From assembly GCA_002841765.1 (NCBI GenBank), contig PHAV01000003.1, forward strand, positions 124,001 to 188,000: a DNA stretch of 64,000 nucleotides, given 5' to 3'. This stretch comes from Deltaproteobacteria bacterium HGW-Deltaproteobacteria-4. Its GTDB lineage: Bacteria > Desulfobacterota > Desulfuromonadia > Desulfuromonadales > UBA2197. Of the stretch, positions 1 through 7,968 are shown one piece after another (within the stretch, counting starts at the first letter, position 1; every line of letters begins with the position of its first letter). A program made the position numbers and the translations under genes. The notes beneath the pieces were generated by a model, which was not told the origin of the DNA, did not search any database, and was given only the letters and a program-made list of their open reading frames with translations.

Positions 1-2763
1 ACGATGAAACGGAGTGAATCGCTGCCGGAGGCGCTGGCGCGGCTGACCCAGGAAGCGGTGACGGCCGTGCGGCGCGGGGTGCGCCTTCTCCTTCTCGACG
101 ACAGCGCCGCCTTTACTCCGACCCAGGCCTTTCTCGACCCCTGCCTGGTGGTGGCGGTGCTGCACAAAGCCCTCAAGGAGACGACAACCAACAACGGCGA
201 ATCGCTGCGCCGTCGGGTTGCTATTGTTGTCCGCTCCGGGGCGCTGCGTAATCTGCATGATCTGATCTTCGCTTACGGCATGGGGGCCGATGCCCTCTGC
301 CCTTATTTAATGTGGGAGCAGGCCGCTGAACAGGAAAAGGGCGTCGAGAATCTCCTCGGCGTTCTGGCGCGCGGTCTGGAGAAGGTCATTTCGACCATGG
401 GCACCCATGAGATCGGCGGCTACGGTAAATATTTCGCCTCCATCGGCCTGTGCAGTCATCTCGCCGCCATCTTCGAAACCCCCAACTTCTGCGGCTCCGG
501 TACCGGCGGGTTGACGTTGCAACTTCTCGAAGCCGAGAATAAGGGGCGCAGCAGCGTCGCCCGCAGCCGCGACAAGCAGCCGGTTCCGGTGCAGTTTCGT
601 CTCTACCCGCGCATCTGGAAGATGGTCGGCCAGGTGGCGAAGATGGAGGAGAGCTACGCTGACCTGTCCCGTCTCATCCAGCAGCTGGAGGCGGAGAATC
701 CGACCGCCATCCGTCATCTTGTCGATCTCCGTTATCAGGAAGAGCTCGCCGTCGATCCTGAAGAGGTCGATACCACAGTAGGGCGCCATGATCTCCCGAT
801 CCTGCTCTCGGCGATGAGTTTCGGCTCACAGGGAGAGACCCCTTTCCGCATCTACGCCGAGGCGGCACGGCGGCTGAACATCATCTGCATGAACGGCGAA
901 GGGGGGGAGATTGCCGACATGCTCGGCCAGTATCGCCACAACCGCGGCCAGCAGATCGCTTCTGGCCGCTTCGGGGTGACGATGGAGTACCTCAATTCTG
1001 CCGACATCCTCGAAATCAAGGTCGGACAGGGGGCGAAACCGGGGGAGGGGGGGCATCTCCCCGGCTTCAAGGTGACGGCGAAGATCGCTGCTGCCCGTCA
1101 TGCTACCCCCGGCGTCTCGCTGATTTCACCATCCAACAACCATGATCTTTACTCCATCGAGGATCTTGCCCAGATTATTGAAGAGTTGCGTACCGCCAAC
1201 CCCTCCGCCCGCATCAGCGTCAAGGTGCCGGCAGTGGCGGGGATTGCGACTATTGCCCTCGGTATCGCCAAGGCCGGAGCGGATATCATCACCATCAGTG
1301 GCTATGACGGCGGTACCGGCGCCGCCCGCAAACATGCCATCAAGTTTGTCGGCCTCCCGGCCGAGATCGGCGTGCGCGAAGCGCACCGCGCATTGGTCGA
1401 GGCGGGGATGCGTGATCGGGTCGAGCTCTGGGCCGACGGCGGCGCCCGAACCGGCCGCGACGTGGTCAAACTCATGCTCCTTGGTGCCAACCGCGTCGGC
1501 TTCGGCACCATGGCGATGGTTATCATCGGCTGCACCACTTGTCGCGGCTGCCACCTCGGCACCTGTCATGTCGGCATCGCCACCCAGATCGAGACGGTGG
1601 AGGAGGCGCAGGCGCGCGGCCTCAAGCGTTTCGTGCCGCGTGTTCTCGAGAACGGCATCATCTACGAAACCACCTTCTTCCGCGGCATGGCGCGGGAGAT
1701 CAAGATCCTCACCGCCAAGCTCGGCTATCGTCGTACCCAGGATCTGGTCGGTCACGCCGAACTTCTGGTACAGAGCCGCGGCCTCGACCGTCTCGATCTT
1801 GGCGATCTCCTTTCCTTGCCGGCATCTCCGGCCCTCCCGGCGCTGGAGAATGAGGTGCGGATTATTCGTAAACCCCTCAACTATCTAACCTCCCTCATCT
1901 CCGGTCTGGTCGCTGACGCCTTTAGCGCCGGGGAAGAGCGGGTCCGTTACGACGACGACAATGCCACCAGCTCGGACCGGGCGATCGGTACCCACCTCGC
2001 CGGCACCATGGTGCGGGGCTGGCAGGCCGGCAAGTTCACTCCGGAGTGCGAGGCTCTCCTCCATTTCCATCGCGACTCGGTCCCCGGCAACGGTCTGGGC
2101 GCCTTCACCATCCCCCGCATCGCCATCCGTGTCGAAGGCGGGGCGCAGGATGGTGTCGGCAAGTCGACGCAGGGAGGGAAGATCGTCATCCTCAAAGGGG
2201 AGAACCGCAACGGCGTTCGCGTCGGCGGCTCGGTCGGCAAGGGCCTCGCCTACGGCGCCCAGGGGGGGACCTTCATCATTCAGGGGGATGCCGACAGTCG
2301 TGCCTGCATTCGCCTGTCCGGCGCCGACGTCATCCTCGGCGGACGCATTCGTACCCGGCTCGACGACAGTCTCGCCAATCTTGCCGGCCGCGCCAACCTC
2401 AAGGGTTTTGCCTGCGAATATATGACCGCCGGTCGCGTCGTCATCCTCGGTGACCCTGGTCCTTGGTTCTGTTCGGGGATGACCGGCGGCACGGTTTATT
2501 GTCACCTCGATACAACGATGGGTTTTGACCGCGAGGCATTACGGCGGCGGCTGGCGCGCGGGGCAGGGGTGGAGATCCGTGCTCTGGAGGAAGAGGATAC
2601 GGCGATTATTGATTTCCTGCTCGGCAAGTATCACCGCGAACTTATCCATTCGCATCAGGAAGAGGAAGCCGACTGGCTGGCCACCGTGATCGCCGCCTGT
2701 CGCAGTCGTTTTGTCAAGATTGTGCCGGAAAAGGCGGTGTTGATGCCGCGCAGTACTGAGTAG
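1..2763 (+). CDS. gltB: Glutamate synthase, GltB-type large chain, 5' end outside window
   Basis: This is the synthase part of the glutamate synthase large subunit, which makes glutamate from 2-oxoglutarate and glutamine-derived ammonia. The visible 920 residues begin inside the central N domain, continue through the FMN-binding barrel (about 225-600) and end with the GXGXG beta-helix domain (about 680-870). The 3Fe-4S ligands are visible as C510, C516 and C521 (counting from the Met at base 4) in CTTCRGCHLGTC, with an extra Cys at 513. The usual N-terminal glutamine amidotransferase domain is absent because the frame is open to base 1, so the Met at base 4 is probably internal; full GltB is about 1,500 residues. 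A stand-alone synthase without amidotransferase domain cannot be excluded. A degraded copy of its last 40 codons lies near 15.4 kb. Confidence 0.9.
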   Translation, partial: TMKRSESLPEALARLTQEAVTAVRRGVRLLLLDDSAAFTPTQAFLDPCLVVAVLHKALKETTTNNGESLRRRVAIVVRSGALRNLHDLIFAYGMGADALCPYLMWEQAAEQEKGVENLLGVLARGLEKVISTMGTHEIGGYGKYFASIGLCSHLAAIFETPNFCGSGTGGLTLQLLEAENKGRSSVARSRDKQPVPVQFRLYPRIWKMVGQVAKMEESYADLSRLIQQLEAENPTAIRHLVDLRYQEELAVDPEEVDTTVGRHDLPILLSAMSFGSQGETPFRIYAEAARRLNIICMNGEGGEIADMLGQYRHNRGQQIASGRFGVTMEYLNSADILEIKVGQGAKPGEGGHLPGFKVTAKIAAARHATPGVSLISPSNNHDLYSIEDLAQIIEELRTANPSARISVKVPAVAGIATIALGIAKAGADIITISGYDGGTGAARKHAIKFVGLPAEIGVREAHRALVEAGMRDRVELWADGGARTGRDVVKLMLLGANRVGFGTMAMVIIGCTTCRGCHLGTCHVGIATQIETVEEAQARGLKRFVPRVLENGIIYETTFFRGMAREIKILTAKLGYRRTQDLVGHAELLVQSRGLDRLDLGDLLSLPASPALPALENEVRIIRKPLNYLTSLISGLVADAFSAGEERVRYDDDNATSSDRAIGTHLAGTMVRGWQAGKFTPECEALLHFHRDSVPGNGLGAFTIPRIAIRVEGGAQDGVGKSTQGGKIVILKGENRNGVRVGGSVGKGLAYGAQGGTFIIQGDADSRACIRLSGADVILGGRIRTRLDDSLANLAGRANLKGFACEYMTAGRVVILGDPGPWFCSGMTGGTVYCHLDTTMGFDREALRRRLARGAGVEIRALEEEDTAIIDFLLGKYHRELIHSHQEEEADWLATVIAACRSRFVKIVPEKAVLMPRSTE

Positions 2764-2827
2764 CGTTGATAAACGGGCACTGGTTGTGGTAGGGATTGAA
2801 ATTCTTCTTTGCATTGTTTAATTAGTT

Positions 2828-2856
2828 TTTACAATTATTGAATCTCATGTTATGTT
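2828..2856 (+). promoter_or_regulatory. Putative sigma-70 promoter of the cytochrome cluster
   Basis: A TTTACA hexamer (2828-2833) is followed after 17 bases by TATGTT (2851-2856), in an AT-rich stretch between gltB and the first cytochrome gene. The cytochrome start lies 46 bases further on with a good GGGAGGAA ribosome site at about 2890. This is a consensus reading only. Confidence 0.4.
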
Positions 2857-2902
2857 TTTTAACAGTGGAAGTGACTGATGATCAACTTTCCGGGAGGAAT
2901 TA

Positions 2903-3709
2903 ATGAAAAAAATAATCTGTGTCTTTGCCGTGTTACTGTCGCTGTCCGGCCTCGTTTGGGCCCAGGGGGGGGGAGGGGTGATGAAGAAAAAACCATTGCC
3001 CTATGAATATGGCGCAGTAACGATAAGTAACTTTTCACAGTCGGCGGGTATTTCTCCTGTCGTTTTTGACCACTGGGTGCACCGGCGGCACTTCACTTGC
3101 CGCCTCTGTCACGTGGATATCGGTTTCGGCATGACTGCCAACTCCACCAAAATTCATGCTGCGGACAATAGCCGCGGGTTTTATTGTGGCACATGTCACA
3201 ACGGCAGCATGATGCAGGACGGCCAGAAAATTTTTGCGTCCTGTAGCAGTGAGTACAGTCGTGATGATATCAAACGTTGCATGCGCTGCCATCTTCTTGA
3301 ATCAAGCTCTTCCAAGCAGGAAGCTTTTTACCGCTTTGCGGAAAAGATGCCGCGGGAGACCTTCGGCAACGGGATCAACTGGGAAAAGGCTGAAAACGAG
3401 GGACTGATAAAGCCGGTCGACTACCTCAAGGGGATTTCAGTCAAGAAGGCAAAAATGAGGAACCAGCTGGATTTTGCTATCAATACAAAAGTTGCGGGAA
3501 TGCCCGACATTATCTTTTCCCATAGCAAACACACAGTTTGGAATGGCTGTGAACTCTGCCACCCGGAAATCTTTCTGGGGGTAAAAAAGGGCGCGACAAA
3601 ATATACGATGATCGATCTATTCGAAGGGAAATATTGTGGTGCCTGCCACGTTAGTGTCGCTTTCCCGCAAACCGATTGCCAGCGCTGCCATTCGCAGTCG
3701 CCGCAGTAG
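2903..3709 (+). CDS. Periplasmic hexaheme c-type cytochrome (two c7-type triheme units)
   Basis: This is a probable periplasmic electron carrier. A signal peptide (residues 1-20, ending LSGLVWA) precedes six CXXCH heme sites starting at C66, C95, C126, C216, C245 and C259. They fall into two groups of three, each opened by a PVVFDHW or IIFSHSKH segment whose histidines are candidate distal heme ligands; this is the pattern of the c(7)-type triheme domain seen in Geobacter-like bacteria. The start is supported by a GGGAGG ribosome site 8 bases upstream. The gene is followed after 10 bases by a small secreted protein and then a second hexaheme cytochrome of the same design, so the three probably form one transcript. 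The redox partner cannot be told from sequence. Confidence 0.88.
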   Translation: MKKIICVFAVLLSLSGLVWAQGGGGVMKKKPLPYEYGAVTISNFSQSAGISPVVFDHWVHRRHFTCRLCHVDIGFGMTANSTKIHAADNSRGFYCGTCHNGSMMQDGQKIFASCSSEYSRDDIKRCMRCHLLESSSSKQEAFYRFAEKMPRETFGNGINWEKAENEGLIKPVDYLKGISVKKAKMRNQLDFAINTKVAGMPDIIFSHSKHTVWNGCELCHPEIFLGVKKGATKYTMIDLFEGKYCGACHVSVAFPQTDCQRCHSQSPQ

Positions 3710-3719
3710 GAACTGAATA

Positions 3720-4031
3720 ATGAGAAATATGGATTTTCGTAAATTACTGCCGATCGCTGCCTGTTATCTTGCATGCACGCTGATGCCTCCCGCTTACGGC
3801 GCAGATGACTGGCGAGCTGAATTTGATGACGTCTGTTCCAAGACAGATATTGCCATGAGCCTTTCAACGAGCGAACTTCTTGCCTTGACCTCTTCGTGTG
3901 ACAAACTGGAGAAGGTTATTGACAGTCTGGATGAAACCGAACGCAGGGTCTTTCAGAAGCGACTGCAGATGTGTAAGAATCTCTATTTATTTGTTTTGGA
4001 AGCGAAGAGCAATGAACCGTCGGCTGAGTAA
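3720..4031 (+). CDS. Small secreted protein between two cytochrome genes, unknown function
   Basis: I do not recognise this 103-residue protein. It has an export signal (hydrophobic core LPIAACYLACTLM, likely cleavage after AYGA) and a short, charged, predicted helical mature part with three cysteines in DVCSK, SSCDK and QMCKN. None is in a CXXCH motif, so it should not bind heme c covalently. A ribosome site AGGAA precedes the ATG. Its end overlaps the start of the next cytochrome by 20 bases, which suggests translational coupling and a role tied to the two cytochromes, for example as a periplasmic partner or assembly helper. That role is inference from position only. Confidence 0.7.
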   Translation: MRNMDFRKLLPIAACYLACTLMPPAYGADDWRAEFDDVCSKTDIAMSLSTSELLALTSSCDKLEKVIDSLDETERRVFQKRLQMCKNLYLFVLEAKSNEPSAE

Positions 4032-4917
4032 AAAACAGCGATTTGTGATGCTGGTGAATCGACCCTTATGGTTTGTCGGAAAACCTGCCGTGGGCTGTCG
4101 TCTGACTTTGCCGGTCGTTTTTTTGCTGATGTTTTTTTTGCTGGCCCTTTCTCCTGGTTTTGGAACCGCCCAGGCTATGAGTCGCTATGAACTCGGCCGG
4201 GTGATCGAAACAATCCCCCCCAACGGACCATTCTGGAAGTATGGTAACGTCGTCATGCAAAGCCGGACCCGGGCGGCGGGAGTGAAGCCGGTGGTCTTTT
4301 CGCACTGGAGTCATCGGCCGCTTTATACCTGTCGGGTCTGTCACGTCGAACTTGGCTTTACTATGAAGGCCGGGGGGTCTGGCATCACTCGCAATCAATA
4401 CTTGTCCGGGGCCTTTTGTGGTGCCTGTCATGATGGTCAGACCGCTTTCTCGGCACGAAAAGTTAAAGGGAGCGAATGCGACCGCTGTCATCTTAAGGAC
4501 ACTACCGAGTTGGAGAAACGTTTCGAAACGTTTGCGGCGGTGTTTCCGGTAGCACATTTTGGCAACGGCATCGATTGGGCTCAAGCTCAGCGTGACTGGT
4601 CAATCAATCAACTCTCTTCGTTGCGGGCTTCGACTGTCATTATGCCGCTTCCGGAGAAACTGAAACAGCCTTTGAAGCTTGGCACTTCTTCCCCGCGGAG
4701 CGGCGTCTTTTTCTCCCATGAAGAGCATTTCGCCGAACTCGACTGCTCCAATTGCCATCCCGATCTCTTCACGATCAAGCAAAGCGGGACTCAAACCTTT
4801 AGCATGGAAAGAAATATCTTCGGTAATTTCTGTGGTGCCTGTCACATGCTCGTCGCCTTCCCGATGAACGACTGCCGACGTTGTCATCCTCAGATGAATT
4901 ATACAACAAAGCCTTAG
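4012..4917 (+). CDS. Second hexaheme c-type cytochrome (two c7-type triheme units)
   Basis: A 301-residue exported cytochrome with six CXXCH sites (CRVCH, CGACH, CDRCH, CSNCH, CGACH, CRRCH) in two triheme groups, each led by a VVFSHW or VFFSHEEH segment. It resembles the cytochrome at 2903-3709 along its length and is probably a paralogue in the same periplasmic electron path. The reading frame is open further upstream, but ATG 4012 gives a sensible product: a basic N-terminus, then the hydrophobic stretch LPVVFLLMFFLLAL, with likely cleavage near GTAQA. The start overlaps the preceding small gene by 20 bases and has only a weak ribosome site (GAAGAG). An internal ATG at 4048 is an alternative start that would keep the signal peptide. 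Confidence 0.85.
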   Translation: MNRRLSKKQRFVMLVNRPLWFVGKPAVGCRLTLPVVFLLMFFLLALSPGFGTAQAMSRYELGRVIETIPPNGPFWKYGNVVMQSRTRAAGVKPVVFSHWSHRPLYTCRVCHVELGFTMKAGGSGITRNQYLSGAFCGACHDGQTAFSARKVKGSECDRCHLKDTTELEKRFETFAAVFPVAHFGNGIDWAQAQRDWSINQLSSLRASTVIMPLPEKLKQPLKLGTSSPRSGVFFSHEEHFAELDCSNCHPDLFTIKQSGTQTFSMERNIFGNFCGACHMLVAFPMNDCRRCHPQMNYTTKP

Positions 4918-5268
4918 CAGCTGTTGTCCTGGCTGGTATGGCCCCCTTCAATTATTCAGCTCGCTGATAGAGCAGGATTCCCCCCCCCGCCAGAAAAAAC
5001 CGGCAGGATTAGTCCCGGTAGTGTTTAATCCATTCATTTTAACCATTATTGTTGACAGTCGCCCACTAGATGTTGAATATGATCAATCATTAGAATCCTG
5101 CGAGAGAATTCCTTTTCGCACTCAAAAATCCGAGTATCTGAACAGTGTATCCTGTAGCACCCAAGAAAGATCGCCTGTGCTGTCGTCGACTTTTTCTGTC
5201 GAATCTTGTCCCCATGGTTGCATGGAATCATGGCCCGGGTTAAAACGCTCTCCCTCTATGAGGCTGTC
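4918..5268 (+). other. Non-coding stretch before the TonB receptor gene
   Basis: No convincing gene is seen in these 351 bases. A TTGACA box at 5052-5057 is the best promoter hint, but the nearest TATGAT (5078) is 20 bases away, which is too far for a normal sigma-70 site. No terminator with a T-run was found behind the cytochrome operon. Confidence 0.4.
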
Positions 5269-7335
5269 ATGAATCAGGCGCGTATCTCATTCCTGTTGAA
5301 ACTCTCCTCTTTATTATGTCTGTTAGCCTTAATTTTTACCGTCTCCCCGGTCCTGGCCGCCGGGATGGATGATGACAAGGCACTTAACCTGACGACCTTG
5401 AGCCTTGAACAGCTCATGGAGATTGAAGTGCCGACCGTTTATGGCGCCTGCAAGTATGATCAGAAGGTGACGGATGCCCCGGCTTCAGTCACTATCATTA
5501 CCGCTGAGGAGATCAAAAAGTACGGTTACCGCTCCTTTGCTGAAATTCTTCGCAGTGTGCGGGGCTTCAGCGTGTCCAACGACCGCAACTACCAGTACCT
5601 GGGAGTGCGGGGATTCAGTCGCCCCGGTGACTACAACAGTCGCGTGCTCCTTCTCATCGACGGCCATCGCCTCAATAACAATATCTACGATCAAGCGCCA
5701 ATCGGAACGGACTTTCCCCTTGATGTTGACCTGATTGACCGGGTCGAAGTTATCCGCGGGCCGGGCTCAGCCCTTTACGGCACCAGCGCCTTCTTCGGGG
5801 TGATCAACGTCATCACCCGGCAAGGGAAAGATCTCAAGACCCTTGAAGCATCAGGATCAGCCGGGAACCAGGAGACTTACAGCGGCCGTCTCAGTTATGG
5901 CAACAAACTCCCCGGCGGTCTGGAAATGCTGGTTTCGGCTTCCCGTTATGACAGTGAAGGGGAGGATCGCCTCTACTTTAAAGAGTTTGACGCCCTTGGC
6001 GATAATAACGGCATTGCTGAACATGCGGATGGCGACAGCTCCTACAGTCTCTTCTCCAGATTCACCTTACGGGACCTGACCCTCACTGGTGCCGTCTCTT
6101 CGCGGGAAAAGGTGATTCCGACCGGTGCCTACCAAACCGTCTTCAATGACCCCCGCAACCGCACGACCGATGCGTACGGGTATCTTGACTTGAAATACAG
6201 CCATAGACTGGAGGAACAGGGGGAGGTGACGGCCCGGGCTTACTATGAAAACTTCCGTTACCGCGGCGATTATATCTACAACGGGGAATTGGAAGGGGAT
6301 CCGCTGCAGGTTAACAAGGACTTTGCCGACGGGGAATGGGTCGGTTTCGAACTGATGGCAACCCGGCGTTTTTTCGACAAGCATCAGCTCACCACCGGTT
6401 TAGAAAATCGCTACAATCTCCGCCTCGACCAGCGCAACTATTGGGTGGAGCCTTTTGAAAGCACGCTTGACGACCAGCGCAGCTCGAATATCTATGCCCT
6501 CTACATTCAGGACGAATACCAGATCCTTTCCAACCTCAGCCTCATCGGCGGCGTACGCTACGATCACTACAACTCTTTTGGTGGCACGAGCTCCCCCCGA
6601 CTGGCTCTGATCTACAAGCCTTACGAGAAAAGCATCTTCAAATTCCTTTATGGTAAAGCCTTCCGTGCCCCGAACGTTTACGAATTGTTCTATGCCGATG
6701 GCGTGTATTACCGCGCCAATCCCGACTTGAATCCGGAAAGGATCACGACGACTGAAGTCGTCTACGACCAGTATCTGGGCGAGCACTTTCGCTCCACACT
6801 CTCCGCTTATTATTACCAGATCAAGGGGTTAATCTCTCAGCAGTTGGGGCCGGATGATCTTCTTGTCTATGAAAATACCGAGACCATACAGGCCCGGGGG
6901 ATTGAAGCGGAGGTGGAGGTGCGTTGGGCCGATGGGCTGCAGGGGCGGGCGAGTTACGTTCTGCAGCAGGCCGAAGACAAGGAGACAGGGCTGACCTTGA
7001 CCAATTCTCCCCGCCACCAGGCGAAAGTGAATCTGAATATTCCCTTGGTCAAGCAGAAGCTTTTCGCCGGCGCCGAAGTCCAGTACACCAGCACCCGCAA
7101 GACCCTGTTGCGAAACGATACCGGCGGGTTTACTACGACCAACCTGACCCTCTTCAGTCAGAATCTGGTGCCGGGACTCGATCTCTCCGCCAGCGTCTAT
7201 AACCTCTTTGATAAGAATTATGGCGATCCTGTCGCCGGCGAATTGCAAATTGATCCGGAGCAGCCCGAACTCGGGCTTGATACCGTTGCTCAGGATGGCC
7301 GCACATTCCGGGTGAAACTGAGCTATCGCTTCTAG
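5269..7335 (+). CDS. TonB-dependent outer-membrane receptor
   Basis: An outer-membrane beta-barrel of 688 residues that should import a ligand using TonB energy. A signal peptide (core LLKLSSLLCLLALIF, cleavage near VLAAG) is followed by LTTLSLEQLMEIEV, then the plug domain (VTDAPASVTIITAEEI, RGFSVSNDR, GVRGFSRPGDYNSRVLLL, VIRGPGSALYG) and a long barrel ending in KLSYRF with the terminal aromatic typical of barrels. The frame is open from 5206, but ATG 5269 starts a clean signal peptide and has GAGG upstream. The ligand is not evident: no heme or cobalamin signature stands out. It is followed by yfiR-like and GGDEF-EAL genes, a linkage suggesting that receptor state may feed into cyclic-di-GMP control; this is inference. 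Confidence 0.88.
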   Translation: MNQARISFLLKLSSLLCLLALIFTVSPVLAAGMDDDKALNLTTLSLEQLMEIEVPTVYGACKYDQKVTDAPASVTIITAEEIKKYGYRSFAEILRSVRGFSVSNDRNYQYLGVRGFSRPGDYNSRVLLLIDGHRLNNNIYDQAPIGTDFPLDVDLIDRVEVIRGPGSALYGTSAFFGVINVITRQGKDLKTLEASGSAGNQETYSGRLSYGNKLPGGLEMLVSASRYDSEGEDRLYFKEFDALGDNNGIAEHADGDSSYSLFSRFTLRDLTLTGAVSSREKVIPTGAYQTVFNDPRNRTTDAYGYLDLKYSHRLEEQGEVTARAYYENFRYRGDYIYNGELEGDPLQVNKDFADGEWVGFELMATRRFFDKHQLTTGLENRYNLRLDQRNYWVEPFESTLDDQRSSNIYALYIQDEYQILSNLSLIGGVRYDHYNSFGGTSSPRLALIYKPYEKSIFKFLYGKAFRAPNVYELFYADGVYYRANPDLNPERITTTEVVYDQYLGEHFRSTLSAYYYQIKGLISQQLGPDDLLVYENTETIQARGIEAEVEVRWADGLQGRASYVLQQAEDKETGLTLTNSPRHQAKVNLNIPLVKQKLFAGAEVQYTSTRKTLLRNDTGGFTTTNLTLFSQNLVPGLDLSASVYNLFDKNYGDPVAGELQIDPEQPELGLDTVAQDGRTFRVKLSYRF

Positions 7336-7344
7336 ACTAAAGGG

Positions 7345-7361
7345 CGGCTCGACCCGAGCCG
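7345..7361 (+). other. Perfect intergenic hairpin before the YfiR gene
   Basis: CGGCTCG and CGAGCCG form a perfect 7-bp stem around the loop ACC, just after the receptor stop codon and just before the ribosome site of the next gene. The T-rich stretch follows only about 10 bases later, so it is not a standard terminator. It could limit read-through or stabilise the upstream message. Confidence 0.45.
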
Positions 7362-7377
7362 GTAGAGGAATTGTTTT

Positions 7378-7953
7378 TTGAAACGCAAATGTCCCAATTA
7401 CATTAAGATTACTGGCAAGCTGCTGACCCTGCTGGTTCTGGTTCTGGCTCTTTTGACAATCGAACCGCTCCCCCTCTCGGCCGAGGCCCCCACCCCCCGG
7501 GAATACAAAGTCAAAAGTGCGTTCCTTTACAACTTTGTCCATTTTGTTGACTGGCCTGCCAGCGCCTTTACCTCTGCTCAATCCCCTTTTACTGTCGGCA
7601 TTCTCGGGAAAAATCCCTTCGGTGCGGATCTGGAGAGCCTGAATGGTCAGAGCATTAAAAATCGAAAGCTCCTGGTCAAAACTCTGAGGAGCATCGAGGA
7701 AGCCAAGGACTGTCAGCTGCTTTTCATCAGTAACTCGGAGCGTGGGCGCCTGCTTCAAATCCTGAGCGCACTTCAAGGAATTCCAGTGTTGACGGTCAGT
7801 GATATTGAGGGGTTTGCTGCTAGCGGCGGAATGATTCATTTCGTCACTCTGGAGGATAAGGTCCGCTTTGAAATCAACCTTAAGGAGGCCCAGGCTGTCA
7901 AGCTCAACCTTAGTTCTCAGCTCCTCAAATTGGCACGTGATGTCATCAAATGA
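7378..7953 (+). CDS. yfiR: YfiR/DUF4154 family periplasmic protein
   Basis: A YfiR-family protein (DUF4154) of 191 residues. In Pseudomonas, YfiR sits in the periplasm and represses the membrane diguanylate cyclase YfiN. Here a signal peptide (hydrophobic core LLTLLVLVLALLTI) is followed by the family motif KSAFLYNFVHFVDWP, and later ILGKNPFG and GMIHFVTLEDKVRFEINL. The start is TTG at 7378 with AGAGGAA eight bases upstream; no in-frame ATG precedes the signal sequence. It lies 15 bases before a CHASE-like/HAMP/GGDEF/EAL gene, the expected target. No YfiB-like OmpA-type lipoprotein is present; the TonB receptor upstream takes the position of the outer-membrane partner. Confidence 0.85.
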   Translation: MKRKCPNYIKITGKLLTLLVLVLALLTIEPLPLSAEAPTPREYKVKSAFLYNFVHFVDWPASAFTSAQSPFTVGILGKNPFGADLESLNGQSIKNRKLLVKTLRSIEEAKDCQLLFISNSERGRLLQILSALQGIPVLTVSDIEGFAASGGMIHFVTLEDKVRFEINLKEAQAVKLNLSSQLLKLARDVIK

Positions 7954-7968
7954 CGCGGGAGATAGTTC

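Noticed and set aside
4-6. ATG at base 4 as true start of gltB
   Set aside because: The frame is open to base 1 and the product would begin in the middle of the central domain, so the real start is most likely upstream of the window.
5052-5083. TTGACA/TATGAT pair as promoter of the TonB receptor
   Set aside because: The spacing is 20 bases, outside the usual 16-18, so only the TTGACA was noted in the intergenic entry.
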